This document shows positions 53,801 to 60,078 of a stretch of DNA of 64,000 bases, piece after piece. How positions within the stretch are numbered: position 1 is the stretch's first letter; every line of letters starts with the position of its first letter. This stretch comes from Chrysopilus asiliformis (Eukaryota > Arthropoda > Insecta > Diptera > Rhagionidae), in NCBI GenBank assembly GCA_964034945.1, contig OZ035962.1:81613942-81677941 (forward strand), in the 5' to 3' direction. Position numbers and translations under genes: made by a program. Under the pieces are notes generated by a model. That model was not told the DNA's origin and did not search any database. It was given only the letters and a program-made list of their open reading frames with translations.

Positions 53801-56800
53801 CAACGATAGAAAAATGAAAGCTTTGATCTCATTGGTCGAGGAAGCTGAATTGTAATCACAATCGTTAGTCTGAATTGGGCTTAAGGCTTGAAAACCAGTA
53901 ATGGTGGTTGTGGAAAACCAGGGCACCAATCTTGTATTGCGACGCGTCTGTATAAACGCGTCTCACAACACAAAAGTCGATCATGTAGCTCAACGCGTCG
54001 AACAAACTTGGACATAAACCTTACGACGCATTGACTCGCGTCGATAAAGACTTTGACGTTTACTTCGTTGCATACACAAACTGAATACACAAACTGAACT
54101 ATTTTGATAATCAAACCAAATGTCCTCTAAATTATCCTAAATTATTTCTTTCGACACACATTGCGTCGATATATAGGATTGCAATATTGAGTCGCGCCGA
54201 TTTCATCACGTCGAATGAAAGACGCGGACGCGTCGCAATACAAGATTGGTGCTCAGAGCTATTTGAGTATCTGGTATCCTTTTCAGATTAAGCGACACTT
54301 GTGTGTGATAAAACTCTTCAGGTCTGGCAACAGTTTTATCACACATACGTGCAACAAAGAGGGATACCGAGCATATAACTCTGCGGCTGAAGTTTAGCGT
54401 GTCGGCTTTAGTTTTATTAGAAATTCTTTGATTCATATTTGTTAACACATATCGTCGGCTAAAAGTGAAATTGTGCTAAGTCCATTATACCAAATTTGAC
54501 AGAAGAGCAATAAAAAAGCTTGTTAAATCATTTTAATTTTCATGTAAAGAAAACAGAGTCTCATTTAAAGAAAACTGAGCCCAATTTTTATCATTTAAAG
54601 TGTTATTGAAAGAGAATTAAAACGATTTAACAAGGTTTTCATTGCTCTTCTGGAAAGTTATACCAAATGGACTTAGCACAATTTCACTATTAGCCGACGA
54701 TATACGCTTTTTGTCGTTATGTCTTTGGTATGTCTTGGAGAGGTTTAATTTTTTTTTGTTGGTGGCAAGCATATTTTTATTTCTTTTCAACAGCTTTTTG
54801 ATTTTTGCTCGCTCTTATGGAAATTAGAGGTCAGTATTACACAAAAATTATCTTAAAAATTGCTTTTGCATAAAAACTTTTGGGTAAATATTTTAATTAT
54901 GTATACAAAAATTTATTTAATAATGAAATTTTTAAGTGCTTTTGAGGTTATCCTTGCAATTGTCAATCGATTTTGGAGTAAGTTTAAAGAACTTTGCTAG
55001 TATAAAGATGATATGTACATTAAATTTGGACATAACCTTTCCATACATCAGAATTCGGTTGCAGGAACTACAAAAATTATATTTTTACTTCTTCCTCTAA
55101 TGGAAAATTTTAAGATTGCCTTTTAGCTCTTTTGATTTTTTTATGAGTATTTTTTATCGTCTACTTCTTCCCCTCAGCAAAAAATCTTTTTTTTTTAATT
55201 AATATCCGAAATTTACAACGCAATTTTTTCTATTTGAGTAGCGGTGGTCCAATAAAAAGCGGTGACTGCCGATTGTTTTGGGGGCTGGGGAGTCATTCAG
55301 CAGTTGCTGTAGCAGGATTGGGCGATGCTTCAGCCTGGAGTTCATTGGAAGGTTTAGATGGCGCTAAGGAAAATGTCCGAATTGCAGCTGCAGGTAATTA
55401 AATACTACGAGTAAAACATATGATTTGTGACAAATTTGAGTTTCTTCTCTGAAAAAAATATAGCCGAACCGAACCAAAACCTAACCAGTTTTTAAAGCAT
55501 TTTTTTTAGGATCGAAACATTCTTAATACTTTCTATTTTCAGCCAGATTTAAAGTCTAGAACTTTTTTTATTTTAATCCTGTACCAAAGACATTTTACTA
55601 GTCTTGTGTCGAAGCAAAACCACTAAACCATTAAAATTTCAGTCAACCAACACCAAATTTTAGGAACCAGAACCGAATTTTGAAATTTTAGGAACCAAAA
55701 CCGGAAATTAAATTCATCACACTCAAAAAACTTTTAGTTTGCATTTCTGGTTTAGAATATTATTTTACATAAATCTTTCATACATTAAAATCCCATCGGA
55801 CCATTCCTTCCTCCCTCCACTACACAAATGGATTTTTTTAAATCGAAATTCGGTTGTTAAAGTATTTGCACAGCAAGGAAGAAAAATTGTTCAAAACTTC
55901 AATTCAGGAGGAGTTGTAATGTATATAAATGTCTTAAAACTGTCACAAAAAGTTATGCTTGTAGTAATTTTGAACAACAAAGAATCGCTTGTAAAAACTT
56001 TAACTAGGAAACCCGTTAACCGATTGAGTGGAAATTTTAACTCATGTCTTCTGAGAAAACGGCTTTAAAACGAATAATTTTGTCACAAATGTGTTTTGCT
56101 TGCTGGGCCCAGAACCCTCTACTTTCTACTTTTCAATGTTTTATTATTTTTTGTACAATTTTTACCGCAATTTTTTTATTTCTGTGCATTTTGTACCCTT
56201 TTTGCATTTTTTTTTCATCAGCTGGAGCACGCACCTTGCTCAAACAAAAGATCACTGAGATTGAAGTTGAAGACTTTGAAGATTCCCAAAATGCTGCCAT
56301 TGGAGCCTTGCTCGGAACGTATAAATTCCAAATGCATAAAAACAAAGAAAAACAATCCCCAGAAGCTAATTTAAAATTGGCCAGAGAGGCGACTGGTTCT
56401 GACAATTGGAGGCGAGGACTCATCATTGCTGAGTCACAGAATTTTGCACGAACGTAAGTAATTTTTGTAATTAAATAAACTTTCCGAGAATTTGAAAAAA
56501 AAATTTTTAATTCTGAAATTTCGTGGCCAGTACCACAAAACGTTTTATGGTTTCCTTAAAAATTTCAGTTTAATGGAATCACCGGCCAATATAATGACCC
56601 CAACTAAATTTGCTACTATCGTTTCGGGAGACCTGGGTCAGTATCGTGTGAAAGCGGAGGCTCACGACAAAGCATGGGCAGAGAAAATGGGAATGGGTTC
56701 ATATTTGTCGGTTAGCAAAGGAAGTGATGAACCGCCGGTATTCCTGGAATTGACATACAGAGGTGCTGGTGATAAAAAGTCATTCATCTGTTTGGTTGGT

Positions 56801-57651
56801 AAAGGCATTACCTTCGATAGTGGTGGCATTAGTTTGAAACCACCGGCAAATATGGACGCCATGAGGGCGGATATGGGAGGAGCTGCATGTGTTGCTGCTA
56901 CTATTCGCGCATTGGCCATATTGAGAGCACCCGTTAATGTGAAAGGTAAATAAAAATTGGTTTTAAATTAAAAACAACTCTAACAAAAGAAAATTTTGAT
57001 GTTTTTTTTAGGTTTAATACCGCTTTGTGAGAACATGCCGAATGGAGCCGCAAATAAGCCTGGCGACGTTGTTACCGCAATGAATGGAAAAACAATTTGT
57101 ATCGATAACACTGACGCTGAGGGCCGTTTGATTTTAGCGGATGCAATTTGCTATGCACAAAAGTAAATCTAATTCTTACCCAAAAAAATGCATAATTTTG
57201 AAATATTGATAAAATTTTCAACAGATTCGACCCGAAATACATTCTAGATATTGCCACTCTAACGGGCGCGATCAGAGTCGCTTTGGGGGAATGTGTTTGC
57301 GGTGCTTTCACCAACAATGATGACGTTTGGAGGAATCTGGAGTTGGCTGGAAGTGAAACTGGCGATCGTGTGTGGCGAATGCCAGTCTACAAACATTATA
57401 AAAAGTTAATAACAGAATTCGATGGCTACGATATTAATAACATCGGAAAGAGTAAAATCGGTGGCGCTTGCACGGCAGCTGCATTCCTGCATGAATTCGT
57501 TGAGAAAGGCATACCGTGGGTTCATTTGGATATGGCGAGTGTTATGGAAGATTGCTCCGATCAATCGTATGTCGGCACAAAAGGCATGACTGGGCGCCCG
57601 ACGCGAACTTTAATTGAGTTTGTATCGCGGTACTCCGGACCGGCTAAGTGA
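32801..57651 (+). CDS. LAP3: leucyl aminopeptidase, M17 family (LAP3-like)
   Basis: The seven exons are 32801-32878, 33288-33403, 55239-55393, 56222-56453, 56569-56945, 57012-57162 and 57225-57651. Every junction is GT-AG and every phase joins, giving 511 residues (human LAP3: 519). The enzyme removes N-terminal residues from peptides with a two-metal centre. Metal ligands by alignment to bovine LAP are K272, D277, D295, D354 and E356; catalytic K284 and R358 are present, within [10 protein letters not shown] and the NTDAEGRL signature. The Arg-rich N-terminus ([20 protein letters not shown]) looks like a mitochondrial presequence, and a second Met at residue 22 could give a cytosolic form. 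Residue I65 is encoded across the 21,835 bp intron (at|t), matching the ...NISG... of the human protein, so exons 2 and 3 belong together. That intron contains COP1 and many transposons; the other introns are 62-828 bp. AATAAA lies at 57769-57774. Confidence 0.93.
34248..34550. mobile_element. degenerate MITE, CTCGTTTGCGCGTA end
   Basis: The left end AAGGCTCGTTTGCGCGTAAT and following TTCTT-A-rich block match 35912 onward. The right end, near AAGTCGTTAAGTTTCG and GGTGCAAACTACACTAAG, matches the right end of that copy (36020-36046). The interior has diverged. No coding capacity is seen. Confidence 0.5.
34789..35335. repeat. CCGTATGGTGA repeat, copy 1
   Basis: The left end carries ACCCGTATGGTGAAACC and the right end TCACCATACGGGTTTTC, so the ends are inverted 13 bp copies. 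Beyond the right end comes a small palindrome (AATTGCCAGATTGGCAATT). Inside are ACACACAAAAATGAATTACA, a GTCCGTCCGTCTGTCC tract, GGCGCGGATTGCGGGC and a run of 20 consecutive G at about 35057-35076. The other copies are at 37845-38282 and, inverted, 51801-52325. The class is undetermined. Confidence 0.75.
35385..35480. repeat. 45 bp-arm hairpin with 6 nt loop
   Basis: Arms 35385-35429 and 35436-35480 are inverted copies with a single mismatch, enclosing AGTTCA. The stem includes GATGGATACTTCGCT. The stem is long and the loop very short, so an intronic transcript would fold into a compact near-perfect RNA hairpin. It may be a young MITE, or a templated palindrome. No repeat copy was noticed elsewhere in the window. 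Confidence 0.85.
35832..36046. mobile_element. MITE with AGTGCCGTTT ends
   Basis: The inverted ends are AGTGCCGTTT (35832) and AAACGGCACT (36036-36045). Sub-terminal blocks on both sides contain ACTTAGCAACTTA and its complement TAAGTTGCTAAGT. An internal ACCGTTTGCGCGTACTATTC matches the left end of the 34.2 kb copy, so this may be two overlapping copies. No coding capacity. Confidence 0.6.
36082..36338. mobile_element. MITE, GCCGTTTACGCCTGACAC family
   Basis: The left end (GGGCCGTTTACGCCTGACAC, then TTTATTCCG) and the right end (GCAAGTGTAAACGGGGCC) are imperfect inverted copies. A second member lies in opposite orientation at 38578-38814. The interior contains CGCAGAAAA/AAATTCGCGG-type blocks in both copies. 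No open frame. Confidence 0.6.
37550..37800. repeat. dispersed repeat with GTCTGTCTG tract, copy 3
   Basis: The same block order as at 10481-10770, with an expanded GTCTGTCTGTCTGTCTGTC microsatellite at about 37568-37592 followed by GGGGTCAAACCTTGCAATCC. Ends are not defined. No coding capacity. Confidence 0.6.
37845..38282. repeat. CCGTATGGTGA repeat, copy 2
   Basis: Same family and orientation as 34789-35335, with a shorter interior. It begins AGCCGTATGGTGAAACCAAA and ends ATCACCATACGGGTTTTCAA followed by AATTGCCAGCAATTATAGC. An added hairpin (TTTTTGTGTGTGATAA / TTATCACACACAAAAA) is formed near 37872-37912. Confidence 0.7.
38578..38814. mobile_element. MITE, GCCGTTTACGCCTGACAC family, second copy
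   Basis: In the opposite orientation to 36082-36338. Its left end CTCGTTTACACTTGCGATTT matches the right end of that copy, and its right end AAAGTGTCAGGTGTAAACG matches the other's left end. No open frame. Confidence 0.6.
39143..40753 (+). mobile_element. intact Tc1-like DD34E transposon
   Basis: The 1,611 bp element begins CACTGAGCGAAATTTCCATA and ends in its inverted copy. Ends match over 27 bp with one mismatch and are flanked by TA on both sides (39141-39142 and 40754-40755). A second copy of the end motif lies inside each arm, in direct orientation to it: GCGAAATTTCCATACTTCCA near 39331 and an inverted, less exact copy near 40527-40549. This is the IR/DR layout known from Sleeping Beauty-type Tc1 elements. 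The transposase gene is uninterrupted. It sits in LAP3 intron 2, in sense orientation. Confidence 0.92.
39490..40482 (+). CDS. Tc1-like transposase, DD34E
   Basis: The 330-residue protein starts at [15 protein letters not shown]; the ATG at 39490 follows AAA, and no upstream in-frame ATG is needed. Residues about 1-110 form the paired-like DNA-binding region, with two helix-turn-helix motifs ([14 protein letters not shown] and [10 protein letters not shown]). The DDE catalytic core follows: first Asp in IIFSDEKKF, second in [10 protein letters not shown], and the Glu in [16 protein letters not shown], exactly 34 residues after the second Asp. The C-terminus ([18 protein letters not shown]) is typical of the family. 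Length is normal (330-345), with no stop or frameshift. With intact ends on either side, the element could be autonomous. The enzyme cuts and rejoins its own TIRs at TA targets. No other full copy is present in this window. Confidence 0.95.
   Translation: MPRGKLLSQEERIKISIYKEVGLSNREIAKKIQRSHVVVNNYLKLKDLYGKNHPSGGNKKLTIRQQRAIFRTVASKNVTANEIKSELQLPVSKRRVQQILAGSNRFKWTKKLAKPALEKKHQDARLKFAKEHMTWTEEWKNIIFSDEKKFNLDGPDGFKYYWHDLQRTKDVCLSRNFGGGSLMVWAAFTYHKKTPICWIGTKMKSEDYTELLDQVLIDFMEQLPEGSVFQQDNAPIHVSNLTKKWLKDREIPIMDWPARSPDLNPIENLWGILSRKVFGNSKQFNNVKELKTAIREAWNSIDENILKNLISSMTNRMFEVITNKGGSTHY
41042..41236. repeat. 81 bp-arm hairpin with Tc1-like CACTGAGCGA
   Basis: Arms 41042-41122 and 41156-41236 are nearly perfect inverted copies, with a 33 bp loop that itself contains a doubled AAAGCTTTCG. 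Within each arm is CACTGAGCGACAAAAATATG; its first ten bases equal the end of the Tc1-like transposon 290 bp to the left. Outside the arms are CTATCCATAAAACACAG and GTGCATAAAATACGT, the ends of another common small repeat. Confidence 0.8.
41725..42345. mobile_element. repeat with inverted ATATCTGATGTGAACA ends
   Basis: The left end (ATATCTGATGTGAACAGTAC, then TTATACAAAATCTACG) and right end (CGTAAATTTTGTATA... TTCATATCAGATATT) are inverted relatives of about 90 bp. The interior carries several ACCGTTATCGAGATAT units, two of them in tandem near 41938-41972. Related ends occur at 7120, 21105 and 47025. No coding capacity. Confidence 0.55.
43067..45079 (+). CDS. COP1: E3 ubiquitin-protein ligase COP1
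   Basis: One uninterrupted frame of 670 residues (human: 731). The ATG is the first after an in-frame TGA about 42 nt upstream. An N-terminal C3HC4 RING finger uses C46, C49, C61, H63, C66, C69, C80 and C83. A Gly/Ser-rich linker (about 113-133) precedes a coiled coil (about 155-220), then a basic KRKRR (284-288) that may be a nuclear signal. The C-terminal beta-propeller of WD40 repeats spans about 350-670, with [33 protein letters not shown] and the family's ending KVLELV. COP1 ubiquitinates factors such as Jun and ETS-type proteins, usually with DET1/DDB1/CUL4. All RING ligands are present, and the propeller matches vertebrate COP1 closely. It has no introns, unlike its neighbours, and lies inside LAP3 intron 2 on the same strand. 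AATAAA occurs at 45456 and 45470. Confidence 0.96.
   Translation: MARRPRSSSPPLRVDSSLPEDSSLRRPVAMNGISSTVKEKSNEYLCPICFETIKEAHITRCGHTFCYHCIVKSITLYKRCPKCSAVLSPEMIFPNYLLDEIISKHNIQIQLQSGLSGSGDGADGDGGAVSGSGINPADGLKSFITSESQRLTLPDVNIMLEILTQRKQLLESESSAAQNRLLYDFLKHLLKQKEDQQMQILKEISLVKRDLESVEHILRSVDYSTTSDSDVSMPQQPHHPQTKRPPESSLSAGEGPSEMKVSFKMPPKSDSFISESTMSDQHSKRKRRMYSHFDDFVSSYFLTRRQELYLGADSHIKMDVDDKIKDSSRQGLDIFRENLIKFSRYSTLRPLATMHYSSDLHISSTIVSTIVFDKDNEYFAIGGVTKRIKVYDYLSVIKDAVDIHYPCVEMISNSKISCIAWNSYHKSILASSDYEGAVNIWDVTTGQRTKCFHEHEKRCWSVDFNEVDTRLIVSGSDDSRVKLWSLKDEHSIATLEAKANVCCVKFNPKSSCHLAFGSADHDVHYYDLRNTSKAICVFKGHKKAVSYVKFLNTQEIISASTDSQLKLWNINSPPYCLRSFTGHVNEKNFVGLATDGDYIACGSEDNSLFIYYKGLSKPLFSYKIDVGQRVSDLERSNDLNEFVSAVCWRKQCNIVLAANSRGLIKVLELV
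45080..46472. other. COP1 3' region and AT-rich intron DNA
   Basis: The first 400 bp are AT-rich and hold two AATAAA signals (45456-45461, 45470-45475), consistent with a COP1 3' UTR of about 400 nt. There is a short direct duplication, CCGCAATTTTTTGAAAAC, at 45791 and 45848. No gene is supported in the remainder. Confidence 0.5.
46473..46838 (+). mobile_element. Tc1-type relic with transposase C-terminus
   Basis: The 366 bp element has 27 bp perfect inverted ends (CAGCCATGTTCAAAAGTGTT, continuing AGGCACC), flanked by TA at both sides. The interior still encodes the tail of a Tc1 transposase in two phases: [21 protein letters not shown], then, after a frameshift near 46660, [18 protein letters not shown] and a stop. 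The tail matches the usual Tc1 ending (PxRxxAVIxARGGPT-like). Most of the gene has been deleted, so it needs a transposase supplied elsewhere. It is a different Tc1 family from the one at 39.1 kb. Confidence 0.85.
47020..47900. repeat. dispersed repeat, 8.1 kb family
   Basis: About 47440-47900 parallels 8105-8530 block by block (ACGGTTTATCTCGATAAC, TTTCCACCAAAAGTTGATAG, CAGACTGACAGACAGAAAGAC, AATATGACTCCAATCGACTC). The preceding part shares the TACAAAATCTACG phrase with 41725. The open frames on either strand are by-products of this repeat. Confidence 0.6.
47901..49518. other. AT-rich intron DNA
   Basis: No gene is supported. Short phrases such as GAACCACCTATTACCCCC and GATTTTCTCGAAAACGG near 49270-49340 belong to the dispersed repeat families. 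A few GACTGAGCTGAAAT-type phrases occur near 48650. I see nothing else. Confidence 0.4.
49519..50084. mobile_element. three MITE copies, last two in a hairpin
   Basis: The family end is ATGCTGCGTTTACACGAATG with its complement at the far side, and the centre is an AAAAGAATGAACTTGTCCATTCTTTT palindrome. Copy 1 spans about 49519-49700 and copy 2 about 49701-49880 in the same orientation. Copy 3 (about 49905-50084) is a close inverted copy of copy 2. Copies 2 and 3 together form a hairpin with arms of about 180 bp around a central TTAGTTATGACAA...TTGTCATAACTAA. No coding capacity. Confidence 0.8.
50085..51800. other. very AT-rich intron DNA
   Basis: No gene is supported. Long stretches are nearly pure A/T with simple TAAATAAATA-like runs. 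The 89-codon frame at 51464-51733 has no recognisable features. Confidence 0.4.
51801..52325. repeat. CCGTATGGTGA repeat, copy 3 (inverted)
   Basis: Inverted relative to 34789-35335. It starts AAAAGCTATAATTGCCAATC, then CCCGTATGGTGATTTAATTG, and finishes GGTTTCACCATACGGGTATA. The homopolymer that is 20 G long in copy 1 is seven C here (about 52052). Confidence 0.75.
52343..52580. mobile_element. piggyBac-like TTAA MITE, CACTAGATTGCCC
   Basis: The element is flanked by TTAA on both sides (52339-52342 and 52581-52584). Ends are CACTAGATTGCCCAAG and CTTGGGCAATCTAGTG, a perfect 16 bp inverted pair. An AGTCATTTTGACTG-type block occurs near each end. TTAA duplications are the hallmark of piggyBac transposition. 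There is no transposase. Confidence 0.75.
53158..53357. mobile_element. piggyBac-like TTAA MITE, CCCTCTA
   Basis: Flanked by TTAA on both sides (53154-53157 and 53358-53361). Ends are CCCTCTAACC and GGCTAGAGGG. The CCC start directly after TTAA is typical of piggyBac ends. Only the outer ten bases match (nine of ten). It appears to have inserted into a palindromic TTCGGCC/GGCCGAA-type repeat. No coding capacity. Confidence 0.65.
53742..53881. mobile_element. Harbinger-like MITE, AGCCCAGTTCAGACTAACG
   Basis: The 140 bp element begins AGCCCAGTTCAGACTAACGA and ends TCGTTAGTCTGAATTGGGCT, flanked by TAA on both sides. The centre is a palindrome around AAGATCAAAGCTTTCA. It is the better-preserved sibling of 21646-21788. 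TAA duplications and GCCCA-type ends suggest PIF/Harbinger mobilisation. Confidence 0.7.
53922..54252. mobile_element. MITE with ACGCGTC-rich ends
   Basis: The inverted ends are GCACCAATCTTGTATTGCGA and TCGCAATACAAGATTGGTGC, continuing through GACGCGT. The interior has repeated CGCGTC/GACGCG motifs on both strands, so it is CpG-rich relative to its surroundings. Target duplication is unclear. The open frames running across it are by-products. Confidence 0.75.
54449..54713. mobile_element. TA-flanked MITE, TCGTCGGCTAA ends
   Basis: Ends ATATCGTCGGCTAAAAGTG and CACTATTAGCCGACGATAT, with inverted matching for about 35 bp through AATTGTGCTAAGTCC. TA flanks both termini (TA then TCGTCGG), which suggests a Tc1/mariner-type mobiliser. 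No coding capacity. Confidence 0.75.
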
Positions 57652-58033
57652 ATTCGTTCTGATCATTAATTGTATCAATTGTAAACATAAAATCCTAAGC
57701 CAATATTTTTTGTTGCATTTCAAAAAAGCATTTTTTTTATTGATCACATTGTTATTCAGAGCTAGTCAAATAAAAAAAAATTCAAATTTTCATCACAAAA
57801 TGTGTTTGTTTTTTTTTGGATATTTTGCTAATTAGGAGAGTAGGATAATCGAATAAATCAATAAAAATCCTGGTTGAATAAGTTCTTAAAATTGAATAAA
57901 AATCTGTAAGCGTTTGAAAAATTTAAAAAAAAAATAGTCAAAAGTATTTTTAAAATATTTGTGATCAACACAAAACTTTCCTCAGCAATATTTAGTTTAG
58001 GGAAAAATATGTAAAAAATATTTTTTTTTAATA
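57652..58033. other. LAP3 3' region
   Basis: AT-rich DNA after the LAP3 stop. AATAAA at 57769-57774, about 120 nt past the stop, is the likely polyadenylation signal. Near 57960 a GTGATCAACACAAAACTTTC phrase belongs to a dispersed repeat. Confidence 0.5.
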
Positions 58034-58450
58034 CAGTGTGACCTCGGTAATTGCAACTATAGTAGACAGAACCTGTTGCAATAACCGAGTCAGTGTCGTT
58101 AACCGAGTCACAACATTATCTGTCAAAATGGGAAACATAAGTTATTAAACAATATAACAGCTCCAAAAATATGATAAAATCTCTACCATTTGTAACGTAG
58201 TTTTTACGCTGCAAAATTATTTACAATAGGAACTAAATAAATAGTAAATACTGCAATAGCAACAAGGGGCGAAAGTCAACGATTTCAAGAGTGTGAAGTT
58301 AGCTGCACGAGCGAAGCGAGGGCAGATATCACACGAGTGAAATCGTTGACTCGCTCCGAGTTGCGTATACAATTTTTCATAATAAATTCATTGAAATATG
58401 CCTTGAGATGCCATTAAAGCGCGATTTTGGTATTGAAGAGCAATGCAAAA

Positions 58451-58531
58451 GGGGGTTTGGGGGACGAAGCCCCCCTTGCGGGGTCCAGGGGCGGAGCCCC
58501 GGTCAGGGGGCTTGGGGGGCGAAGCCCCCTG
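58451..58531. repeat. GC-rich palindrome cassette
   Basis: About 80 bp made of GGGG/CCCC blocks joined by CGAAG or CGGAG: GGGGGACGAAGCCCCCC, GGGGCGGAGCCCC and GGGGGGCGAAGCCCCC. Each is a small palindrome, so the strand can fold into three hairpins. The GC content is far above that of the surrounding DNA. A related GAGCGAAGCGAGG motif lies at about 58312. Confidence 0.75.
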
Positions 58532-59204
58532 ATTTCAGCAGAAGTGAATTTGTAAAAGAAACAAAACAACTATATTCTATAAATTCGTTTTATTACTAAG
58601 AAATGTTGGTCAAAACAGATTTTAATTTTTAAGTTTCTTTCCTTTGAAATAAAAAATCAACATATGTAACAAAAAATGGAAATCGACAATGCGCAACTAA
58701 ATCACACTGCGCAGTTTCATTCATAAATTTTCGGTTTACGTCGCGAAAACACAGTTTCGGCCTGCTAATCGCACTTTCGCCCCTAGGGCCGAAAACGCAA
58801 CTTTCGACCCGCTACGGAGGCATCGAAAGGCATATTTTCGATGCATGTGTTATGAAAAAGTATTTACACCAAGTTTTTCATACATCAAAGTTCAGTCGGA
58901 TTAGCCTCAAAAAATTCAACTGGAATATTATGATCCAATTCAAAAATTCCACTTTGAGAGTTTATTATCTCGCCATACACAAATTGTACGATTGCTTGCC
59001 AATTTTAGTTTTCTTGTATTTTTTTGTTGGCACAGACTTGTTTTTAACAGCCATTCTTTAATAAATAAAAACAAGGAACAGAGAATAAAGTCAATAAAAG
59101 ATTTCCTGTAACTATTTTATATCTTTTTTAGGCCGAAACAGTATCAGATTATAAAAAAGTTGCGTTAATCGAGTCAACTTTCACCCCGATTGCGAGTGTC
59201 GTGT

Positions 59205-59288
59205 CGTTTTCGACAAGAGTCGTTTTACGTGTTGTTGTTGGTAGAAAAACACTAACAACAACACGTGAAACGACTCTTGTCGAAAACT
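59205..59288. repeat. short hairpin inside the pogo-like element
   Basis: Arms with TTTTCGACAAGAGTCGTTTT and its complement AAACGACTCTTGTCGAAAA continue into CGTGTTGTTGTTGG-type sequence near the apex. The stem is about 35 bp with a short A-rich loop. Confidence 0.6.
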
Positions 59289-60078
59289 ACGAATAAGAAT
59301 GACAGGAAGACAGAGTCTGCACATAAACAGTGTCCGTGAGTGAAGCATTTTTTCTGAATAGCCCCCAAAGAGATTTCTGATTTATCCCCCAAAGAGATTT
59401 TACTGTCCGAAAAGTCACATTTTTTCACATTTCTACAGCATGTCACGTTATTTTATGTTTTTATCATTAATAAGCGGTGAGTTTTGCATCGAAATTAATT
59501 TAGTTTGCGCGAATTAAGTCAGTAAATTAAACAAAATTCGATGAAAACCGAAACGTCTACGATAAAAAACATTTATGATAATTCCTACAAATTCACGCAC
59601 TCGCGAAACTTGGTTTTGCTTTTAATAAAGTTTTGCTACACGCCCAAAACAAATTTTATCATCAAAGTTATGTAAAATGTTGTTTTTTCGTCAGCATACG
59701 CGAAATTAATTTTTAATCGTAACACTTAATGGTCCACCATTAAACAACAAAAACAATCTGTCAAAAAACACCAGTGGCGTATCAAAGCAAATGAATTGCT
59801 TTATCTAAGGCTTTCTAAATTTGTCCATTTTTCCCTACGTCACTACATTAAACTTAATGGTGTTCGTTGTTACTCACACCAACAAGAAAAATGCTTCAAT
59901 TTTTTGGCTTTATCTGTCTTCCTGGTATTCTTATTCGTAGGTCGAAAACGACACGACACTCGCAATCGGGGTGTTTATTTGGAAGTTGCGTTTATTGAGT
60001 CAACAGTGTAAAATTTTAGGTGTTGCGTTAACCGAGGAGTTGCGTTCTTCGAGGGTTGCGTTTACCGAGGTCACACTG

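Larger units (their letters stand above)
33404..55238 (+). other. giant LAP3 intron 2, hosting COP1
   Basis: The 21.8 kb intron starts GTAAGT after the second LAP3 exon and ends TTTGAG before the third. It holds, in order: several small TIR elements (34.2-36.3 kb), two copies of the CCGTATGGTGA repeat, a 45 bp-arm hairpin, an intact Tc1-like transposon (39.1-40.8 kb), a T-rich tract at about 40759-40890, an 81 bp-arm hairpin (41.1 kb), COP1 (43.1-45.1 kb), a Tc1 relic (46.5 kb), a triple MITE cluster (49.5 kb) and a TIR-element cluster at 52.3-54.7 kb. Stretches between these are AT-rich with no gene I can support. Confidence 0.85.
58034..60078. mobile_element. 2.05 kb pogo-like element
   Basis: The ends CAGTGTGACCTCGGTAA and TTACCGAGGTCACACTG are inverted copies over 24 bp with two mismatches, flanked by TA. 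Several AACCGAG/CTCGGTT-type motifs repeat just inside both ends. CAGTGTGACCTCGG ends with a TA duplication recall Tigger/pogo elements. No transposase frame is present. An inner inverted pair (about 59158-59215 with 59938-60005, sharing CGAGTGTCGTGTCGTTTTCG) and a hairpin at 59205-59288 indicate a rearranged or composite interior. It also carries a GC-rich palindromic cassette (58451-58531). Confidence 0.75.

Noticed and set aside
54206..54448. overlapping open frames on both strands at 54.2-54.4 kb
   Set aside because: They run from the ACGCGTC-rich MITE into its flank; overlapping frames on both strands indicate base composition rather than genes.
56133..56426. 97-codon minus-strand frame
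   Set aside because: Antisense shadow of LAP3 exon 4.
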